Assembly: GCA_019155205.2 (NCBI GenBank)
Contig: JAHNZQ020000172.1
Coordinates: forward strand, 981,859-1,045,858
Direction of reading: 5' to 3'
Length of the DNA: 64,000 nucleotides
From: Gracilaria vermiculophylla
Taxonomy: Eukaryota; Rhodophyta; Florideophyceae; Gracilariales; Gracilariaceae
The stretch's first letter is position 1. The number at the start of each line of letters is the position of its first letter. Made by a program: the position numbers and the translations under genes. Below are positions 58,404 to 64,000 of this stretch, piece by piece. Under the pieces are notes generated by a model, which saw nothing but the letters and a program-made list of their open reading frames with translations, was not told the DNA's origin and ran no database searches.

Positions 58404-58408
58404 CTTTG

Positions 58409-58993
58409 TTATATAAAAGAATGAGAAAAGACACCTCAACTGAGAACCCCTGCAAAATTTCAATAATAAAAATACCATGCGGCAGATTCGGAAGTCGGTT
58501 CGCCCAACTCTAAGCGCGAAACGCAAGTAGAACGGATCTTAGGGGGTGATATCGGGATGCTACATGTAATTCGGCCAGGTCCAAGAAGAATACCAGACAG
58601 GAGAGTCCAATCTTCACTTGTCCCTCCTCATGTGCTTCCTGCGATCGCCCCGCGCTTCCTCACGCATTGCAGGATACTCTGCGCCGCTAGCCACACCTGG
58701 CATTTACTACACGCAATTCCTCGCTTTCTATGTCTAATTACGCACCACTCATATTCACATTCGCGATATCACTTAGGCGGTATATAAGGATTTTGCAATT
58801 ATCTTTATCTGCACCTTGACGCACTCTTATGCACTGGACGTCCTTAATAAATAGCTAAAAGCTAAGCGTACGAGACTACAAAGCCTATAAAAGGGCTCGC
58901 TTTGGCCGCAAGAAGAAAAAAAGGTCAAGAGACGTCTTATTGAACCACTTGTTTTGTTTTCTCCATTTATATACTAAACCGGATAGCGAAGTG
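58409..58993. other. Right flank of B2, no gene
   Basis: No gene. It contains a TATATAAGG (about 58782) followed by AATAAA-like sequence near 58850 and TATAAAAGG near 58885, resembling an LTR or promoter, but no partner repeat was found. Confidence 0.3.
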
Positions 58994-59075
58994 GAGCAGC
59001 CGGGGCTCAAACTCAGAGTCTCAAGCTCACACAAAAAGTAATGAAAGGCAGACACCAGTTGAGCTGTAGCTGCTC
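58994..59075 (-). repeat. tRNA-like SINE head with a perfect acceptor stem
   Basis: 82 bp on the minus strand. The 5' end GAGCAGC (59075-59069) pairs perfectly with GCTGCTC (59000-58994), the geometry of a tRNA acceptor stem. An A-box-like CAGCTCAACTGG and B-box-like GAGTTTGAGCCCC are correctly spaced. The T stem is mispaired on one side and the anticodon arm is decayed, so it is a pseudo-tRNA or SINE head. It shares A- and B-box wording with the unit at 12335. Confidence 0.5.
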
Positions 59076-59193
59076 ATGATGTGGTGACCTATGCCAAACC
59101 GTCGGAGATCCTATCCTGACTAATTTGTGACTCCCATTTGCAGCTGATATCATTACACCTCCGACCAAACCGGCGCATAATATATCAGATCTG

Positions 59194-60420
59194 TTATGAA
59201 CAAGCCGCAGGCCTTAATCTCAAACTACCCCCACATTCTGATTCGCAACACATTGGGAGAGCATAGTCCGAATACGTTTGAGAAAACAACCCTCCTTGAC
59301 GTCCGTCACCATCCTCGCAAATTGTTCTGAGATTACCAATGTTGAAGAAACAATTTTGAATACATGTTTGAACTCCGGGAGCTTGGACTGATTTCTCAAA
59401 GAAAATTGAACCGCATGAGCATTTAACGAAAACTGAACCAAACAATTCAGAAACCGCGTATGTGCATGAAGGGTTTTCCGAGGGAGATGGGGAGACTGAC
59501 AAACTGGCTGATGGTGATCCTGAAACGCTGGGCGTAGGTGATGATGAAGGAGAACTACTCGCTGTAGGCGAGACTGATGCGCTTGGAGATTGTGTAGCAC
59601 TCGGTGAAGGAGACGGAGGCAAACTGATTGACGGCAATACGCTCATGGATGGTAGTGCAGACGGCGAAATACTTCGTGACGGCGTCGCGGACACTGCACT
59701 TCCCGATGCTGCGGTCTCCGAATCAATTGTGACGGATGGAATGCTGGAACTTGGCGTCGGCATAATCGTATGTGAAGCAGATGCAGATGGGGACATCGAA
59801 ATCGAGTTGCTTGGAAGTGGCGAGGCAGATTGTGATGGTTCTGCACTTTTCAAAAGCATTTCATCGATTTGTGGTGTTGCACTCGGCGATGGGGACGGCT
59901 TTTCCGAAGGTTTTCTTTTCACTCCGCACATATACTGCCTCGATGCCAATTGTCGAGAAAAGAACATGGCTTGAAGAGTTGAGGTACTCGGAACGATGCA
60001 TGGTTGTACTTCGCACCCAGAAGTGAAAAGCGAGCAAACTTGTTCAGCCTCCATTCTGATCATGCAGATTGCCGGGCATTCGGGTGGTAAACCAATGTTT
60101 GAAAGTAGCGGCGGCCGGAAGCCATTATTGCTGCTTAATGGAGAGTTGGAAGAAGCAGACGCCACCACACTTAATGCATCGACCAGATTTGTGTCACCTC
60201 CAATATCACCAAAGTCTCGCAACCTATCTACAGGCTGGGAAATCAACTTGTTGAAATCTTCTTGAGCATCACCTGATGGAGACAGATTTTGATTATAGAC
60301 CGTACTCAAATAGAGGACCGCTAGCAAACATACACTAGCCCCACCAATGAATATGTAGTTGGCATAACGATTCATAACTGAATCTGAAGGTATCAGGTAG
60401 CTGTGAATGACGAAGACCAT
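59194..60420 (-). CDS. Ser/Pro-repeat, Cys-rich single-pass membrane protein
   Basis: An intact minus frame. The open frame starts with TTG at 60552, but the first ATG is at 60420 (408 residues); another at 60375 (MNRYANYIFIGG, 393 residues) lies just before the membrane segment and is equally plausible. Numbered from 60552: one hydrophobic helix at about 66-88 (IFIGGASVCLLAVLYLSTV), a Cys cluster at about 157-215 (CPAICMIRMEAEQVC), a Ser/Pro linker at about 216-370 with PSPSAS-type repeats, and a Cys-rich C-terminus (CTYAVSELFGSVFVKCSCGS ... CCESECGG). This suggests a type II membrane or secreted cell-surface protein with a glycosylated stalk. No named family is recognised. It looks like a host gene, not a transposon gene. 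Confidence 0.7.
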   Translation of the reverse strand: MVFVIHSYLIPSDSVMNRYANYIFIGGASVCLLAVLYLSTVYNQNLSPSGDAQEDFNKLISQPVDRLRDFGDIGGDTNLVDALSVVASASSNSPLSSNNGFRPPLLSNIGLPPECPAICMIRMEAEQVCSLFTSGCEVQPCIVPSTSTLQAMFFSRQLASRQYMCGVKRKPSEKPSPSPSATPQIDEMLLKSAEPSQSASPLPSNSISMSPSASASHTIMPTPSSSIPSVTIDSETAASGSAVSATPSRSISPSALPSMSVLPSISLPPSPSPSATQSPSASVSPTASSSPSSSPTPSVSGSPSASLSVSPSPSENPSCTYAVSELFGSVFVKCSCGSIFFEKSVQAPGVQTCIQNCFFNIGNLRTICEDGDGRQGGLFSQTYSDYALPMCCESECGGSLRLRPAACS

Positions 60421-60552
60421 GCAGAGACCGTCAGCGTTTACTTTAGTACGGTAGAAATGTCGCGAGATGAAAGCCGTTACGTCGCGAATAAGGCCCAATC
60501 GTTGAAAAGGGGAAATATGCAAAAAAACGGCGACAAATAAAAGAAGGGGCAA

Positions 60553-61396
60553 CGTTCCCTCTCATTAATATTATGTACAGTGCGTGGCCTTATGCAGCGA
60601 GTGGCCCAGGGGTTTTGAAGGTTCGAGGAGCTTTTGCCAAGGAAATCACACGAATTCCTGCATTTTGAATTGCTGATCATTCACATGCAAAATTTTGTAC
60701 CACCTGCTGGACAGGGCCTGCCACAAACTTTGGCGCAAGCACAGGCCATATGCCCCAGAAAGTGTCTTACTTTTAAAAAAAAGGCCAGAACAGTGACGAA
60801 AACAAAACAATTTTGGTTTAATTAGTGAGCACATCTCCATCAGCAGTGAGAGAGGGCCGTTCCGAACAAGCGCAGACCGGCGAATGCTCTCCCATTTTAG
60901 GCTTCTTATTGGCCAGCTAGACATTTTTCTGAAGTGGTCCTGATTGCCCCTGATCGTGCCCTGATGGGGCGCGCTGTAAGTATGGCTTTTCTCACTAGTA
61001 AAATTACGCCACTAGGCTTCATTGTGACAAATCAGTTTCCGGCCCTGGACCGGCGTTCACATATATGGCACCAGGTCGAGATCTCTATCGATCTCTTCGC
61101 CTTGTTAGCAATGCCCACCGGTTACGATCCAACAATATGCGGACTGAAAGCTAGGTTTTTATTTAAATTCATTGCAACAGGTGCGATAATGGGCAGTCCA
61201 TCTTCTTACTGAAGTGAAAAGTTTCCTGCTCATGAGCCGACAAAACTATGCGCGGTCAACGACAATGTTTGTTGTCATCCACATAAAGAATTACAACGGG
61301 TACGCAGGTCCGAAACCATATTTTTCACCCATTACTTAACATAAACGGGTTGAATGCATCTATTATTCAGCAAGCTACAGTACTTTTAGTAGAATG
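60553..61396. other. Upstream of the membrane protein gene, no gene
   Basis: Short frames only, the longest being 92 codons on each strand (60646-60924 minus and 60934-61212 plus), without domains. May contain the promoter of the gene at 59194. Confidence 0.3.
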
Positions 61397-61496
61397 NNNN
61401 NNNNNNNNNNNNNNNNNNNNNNNNNNNNNNNNNNNNNNNNNNNNNNNNNNNNNNNNNNNNNNNNNNNNNNNNNNNNNNNNNNNNNNNNNNNNNNNN
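61397..61496. other. Assembly gap (100 N)
   Basis: A placeholder of exactly 100 N, immediately left of the Tc1 copy. Confidence 0.95.
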
Positions 61497-61503
61497 TAAC
61501 GTA

Positions 61504-62682
61504 CAGTGCGTTTCAAAATCATATCACGCCTAAAAAACGCGCCAAAGTAGTACTGTAGTGCGCCTTTTGCAGAACATATAAGTAAAAACCGTTTCATAAT
61601 GATAACACTACATCATCAACATCCATCGTTACGGATCGAGGTTCACATCTTTTGCGCTCCGAACAGCATGAAATCATACAACTAAAAGCTAATAGAAAAT
61701 TATAAGTTGAAATTTGCCGAATTTTAAAACGTTATCCAGTCACGATTCCCCAAATCCTTAACAATCCAGCAACCTGTTGAACAAAAACATTTACAAGGCG
61801 TTCACACCTTTTTAGTACTGCAGATAAACGGTGTAGAACACGGAAACTGGTTCAAGGAAAAGTTTCATGCAAACAATTGGAAACCCCTTAAACCTCAATG
61901 TTTCTAAATCAGCAGTTTGACAGATAATCGATAAAAAAACATTTGTTCAAGTATAAAAAAATATTAAAAAATTCCTTTTAGAAGATAACCGTAAGCAAGA
62001 AACAATATATTTGTATGCAAACATGGCGTACTACTAAAATCAATGGGATAAAGTTAGATTTTCTGACGAAAACAAATTCAATTTGGATGTTACAAATTGT
62101 TATAAATTTTGTTGACATGATCTAAGAAAGAAACGCTCTAAATTCCGCACAAGAAACTCTAGAGGCGGTTCTGCAATGGTCTAAGCTGGCATATCAGAAT
62201 ATGGGAGAACAAATATTACATTTATTAACACACATATAGACTCTGCATGCCATCAAGAAGTTGTTTCTAACTATAGGCTGGCTTACAGATATTGTGTACA
62301 CGGAAGAAATTTTGTTTTACAGCGAGTTACTTAACCGGTGTACAAATCTAAAGTAGTGTTATATTGGCTACAAACAGCCATTGTTACGGTAATGAATTGA
62401 CCAGCACGCTCACCAGACTTAAACCCCATTAAAAATAGATGGGATTTATTACCGAGAATGGTTTATGGCCACGGAAGGCAGTTTGGCGCAGTTTTTGATT
62501 TGAAATACTGCACTAAAAATTGTTGGGACAATACTTTTATTTTGACAATTACTGAATAAATCACTTTGATGCCCAAACGCTGTATTTTCGATATTAAGCA
62601 AAAAGGTGGAAAATTTTGTTACTGAGTTGCCAAAAGAGACTTAAACGTAATAAAGTTGTTATGATTTTGAGACGGTTTTTGG
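61504..62682 (+). pseudogene. Tc1/mariner element, copy 2, with terminal inverted repeats
   Basis: After TA at 61502-61503 the left end reads CAGTGCGTTTCAAAATCATA. The inverse, ATGATTTTGAGACGG, lies near 62661-62675, giving terminal repeats with a few mismatches. Between them lies a decayed transposase: KVRFSDENKFNLDV (first Asp), RNSRGGSAMV and ARSPDLNPIKNRWDLLPRM (third Asp). The DNAPVH region is destroyed, and many stops occur. It is related to copy 1 (33437), which shares NPIEN and RMVYAH-type wording. Confidence 0.8.
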
Positions 62683-62736
62683 ACTTCAATTTATCTTGAA
62701 TCTTGATATTGTAGTTGTCGGTCTCGAATGTTGCGG

Positions 62737-62795
62737 AATGTGCCAGACATTGCTGGAACACACGTATAGAATGTTTCAGTATTGTCTGGCACATT
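62737..62795. repeat. 24-bp inverted repeat, short loop
   Basis: 62737-62760 (AATGTGCCAGACATTGCTGG...) pairs with 62772-62795 with three mismatches around an 11-base loop. It has the size and shape of a small foldback hairpin. It lies just right of the Tc1 element but is not part of its terminal repeat. Confidence 0.7.
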
Positions 62796-63809
62796 GCACA
62801 CTTTGTTGGACCAGCAAAGACTACAGTATTTTAGTGATACTGGCGCAAATTGTCGCTTTATTATTGGTTAGTGTGCAGCTCCGGAGGTGTCTAGAAGCCA
62901 ATGGAGTAACCTAGACGCACACATGAGTAACTAGCAAGTAGAAATGCGTATTTGGCTCGTTTGTAATGCCTCTAAACAATATAAAAAGAGGGTCTGAGCT
63001 TCAGACTCTGGTCTGAACTCACCTCTGCAATCGACCAACATCTAAGCCCCACCCCCTATCAACCTTCAGCCACTTCAACTATAATCAACAACCAGTGAGG
63101 CGTTCGCCGCTACATAAAGGGCTTCTAGTGAGGCGTTTGCCACTAGTTGTCCAGTAGGGTGGGGAAATACCGTTGGCAAGACCGGTTGAAGTGCCTCAAT
63201 CGTGGACGGGAGACGGGTACTTTGTATCAAAGGTGTTTTTCTCGTCTGTGAGCCCCACCGGAGCTTTGCTCGGATAACGGTGTCGGTCGAAAGACCTGGT
63301 GATTTCCGGACGGAAGTACTTGACGGGAAGCTATCCGCAGGCGACGTGCCGTGCAACCTTTCCTGCAAAGGGCCAGCTTGGGTAGAGAGTGAAAGCATAT
63401 CTCGCTGTTAGTAGCTCTCCTCGGGAAGCCCTGTAAGGATTGTATGCGCCTGCTTCTGGTTAGTGCAGAGGTAGGTAGGCTGCAGAATCCACTTCACATC
63501 CGGAGTGTCTGACCGGAAGCCGAGGGTCTGACCCTTAGTGATCCTTGACATAGTTCTTGGGTTGCGCGCCGTTTTAACAAGAAGTTAAGAAGTTTTATAT
63601 GGGGATTGAGCCTCGACAAGGGCTTCGACAACAGTACGTTTCTGAAGTACGTGACGATGCAGAATATTTGGAAACAACCGCCACAGCCGCGTAGAAACAG
63701 TAGAAATGTGCTGAAGTACGAACAATGAATCATCCGGGATGTCTTCTCGCGATTACGCAAAGCTTTGGAGAATGACCAGCATGAATGAAGAGATGCGTTG
63801 CTCATCTGA
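62796..63809. other. Promoter-like stretch and gene-free DNA
   Basis: A TATA-like AATATAAAAAGAGG at about 62977 is followed by GTCTGAGCTTCAGAC, a short palindrome. Two imperfect tandem copies of GTGAGGCGTTCGCCGCTA lie at about 63094 and 63128. A 107-codon minus frame (63075-63398) and short plus frames at 63590-63780 have no recognisable domain. Could be an LTR or a host promoter; no partner LTR is visible. Confidence 0.3.
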
Positions 63810-64000
63810 AAATCCATCAACATATCTAACGATCTTTATTGCAGCGAGATAGTGTCTGCCCAAGAGCTATGGCATGGTTATGCAAAGCCTGTTTATGCTG
63901 GACTAATTCCCAATTTGGTGTCACAGGAACTCATTGATGCGTGCCACAACTTACTGGGAAGGCACATTTTGACACTTATATTCCCCGACCCAAAACATTC
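63810..64000 (+). other. Open partial frame at the right edge
   Basis: After a TGA at 63807 a plus frame stays open for 63 codons to the window end (EIVSAQELWHGYAKPVYAGL, SQELIDACHNLLGRHILTLI). No ATG opens it. It may be an exon or a retroelement fragment; the reading is protein-like but the family is not recognised. Confidence 0.3.

Larger units (their letters stand above)
52681..58408 (-). mobile_element. Gypsy B2, complete LTR retrotransposon with CTTTG duplications
   Basis: The element spans 52686-58403 on the minus strand, flanked by CTTTG on both sides (52681-52685 and 58404-58408). LTRs of 260 and 255 bp, primer site, gag, protease, RT, RNase H, integrase, chromodomain-like tail and polypurine tract are all present. 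Without the nested solo LTR and one copy of its duplication it is about 5.16 kb. It is inserted in the 3' part of gypsy A copy 2, so it is younger than that copy. Confidence 0.92.

Noticed and set aside
59462..59974. A 170-codon plus-strand ORF rich in Gly, Asp and Glu.
   Set aside because: It is the exact complement of the Ser/Pro repeat region of the minus-strand gene; the repeat keeps the opposite frame open.
1..64000. CRISPR arrays, operons or prophage-like gene clusters.
   Set aside because: No regularly spaced repeats or tightly packed same-strand genes; the content is eukaryotic transposons.

Overview
The window is a repeat-dominated piece of a eukaryotic nuclear genome from a draft assembly; three 100-N scaffold gaps lie at 26127-26226, 37327-37426 and 61397-61496. 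It carries Ty3/gypsy elements with a chromodomain-like integrase tail, Ty1/copia, Tigger/pogo, PIF/Harbinger and Tc1/mariner elements and tRNA-like (SINE-type) repeats. There are no operons and no bacterial or plastid signals. The few non-transposon open frames look intronless or intron-poor. A red alga of the Chondrus type would fit the low gene density, mixed transposon content and a Ser/Pro-repeat cysteine-rich membrane protein, but this is a guess; nothing here proves the lineage.

Layout. 1-7266: a Tigger element with an open transposase frame, running off the left edge, sits inside a dead gypsy element (family A, 554-bp LTR); that element's 3' LTR and a second LTR follow. 7267-16642: gene-poor DNA with one good candidate host gene, a C2H2 zinc-finger protein (9278-10216, minus), and a cluster of SINE-like heads. 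16648-22436: gypsy B1, complete with two LTRs and 5-bp target duplications, inserted at the 3' end of a broken Lys/Glu-rich ORF. 23892-24773: two family-A LTRs fused as a large palindrome. 25697-31085: a truncated family-A element, reading minus, abutting a dead copia element. 31877-39775: gypsy C, Tc1, a two-gene PIF/Harbinger element split by a SINE-like insertion, a gag-like fragment, a perfect hairpin and a gypsy integrase fragment. 40310-44364: a second dead copia element. 45621-58408: a three-level nest, with family-A gypsy interrupted by complete gypsy B2 (52686-58403), itself interrupted by a solo family-A LTR (55714-56267). 58994-60420: a SINE-like copy and an intact Ser/Pro-rich membrane protein gene. 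61504-62682: a second Tc1 copy. The right edge holds an open partial frame of unknown identity.

Almost every retroelement frame has stops, frameshifts or lost catalytic residues, so the window is mainly a record of layered insertion. The frames that look intact are the Tigger transposase, the zinc-finger protein and the Ser/Pro-rich protein. I did not find a convincing new multi-gene system. The strongest leads are the nested insertions with readable target sites, the UAAUG gag/pol overlap in B2, the tRNA-like repeat family, two clean inverted-repeat hairpins and the orphan membrane protein. Several displayed ORFs begin at GTG or TTG, so start sites were rechosen at ATG where that mattered.
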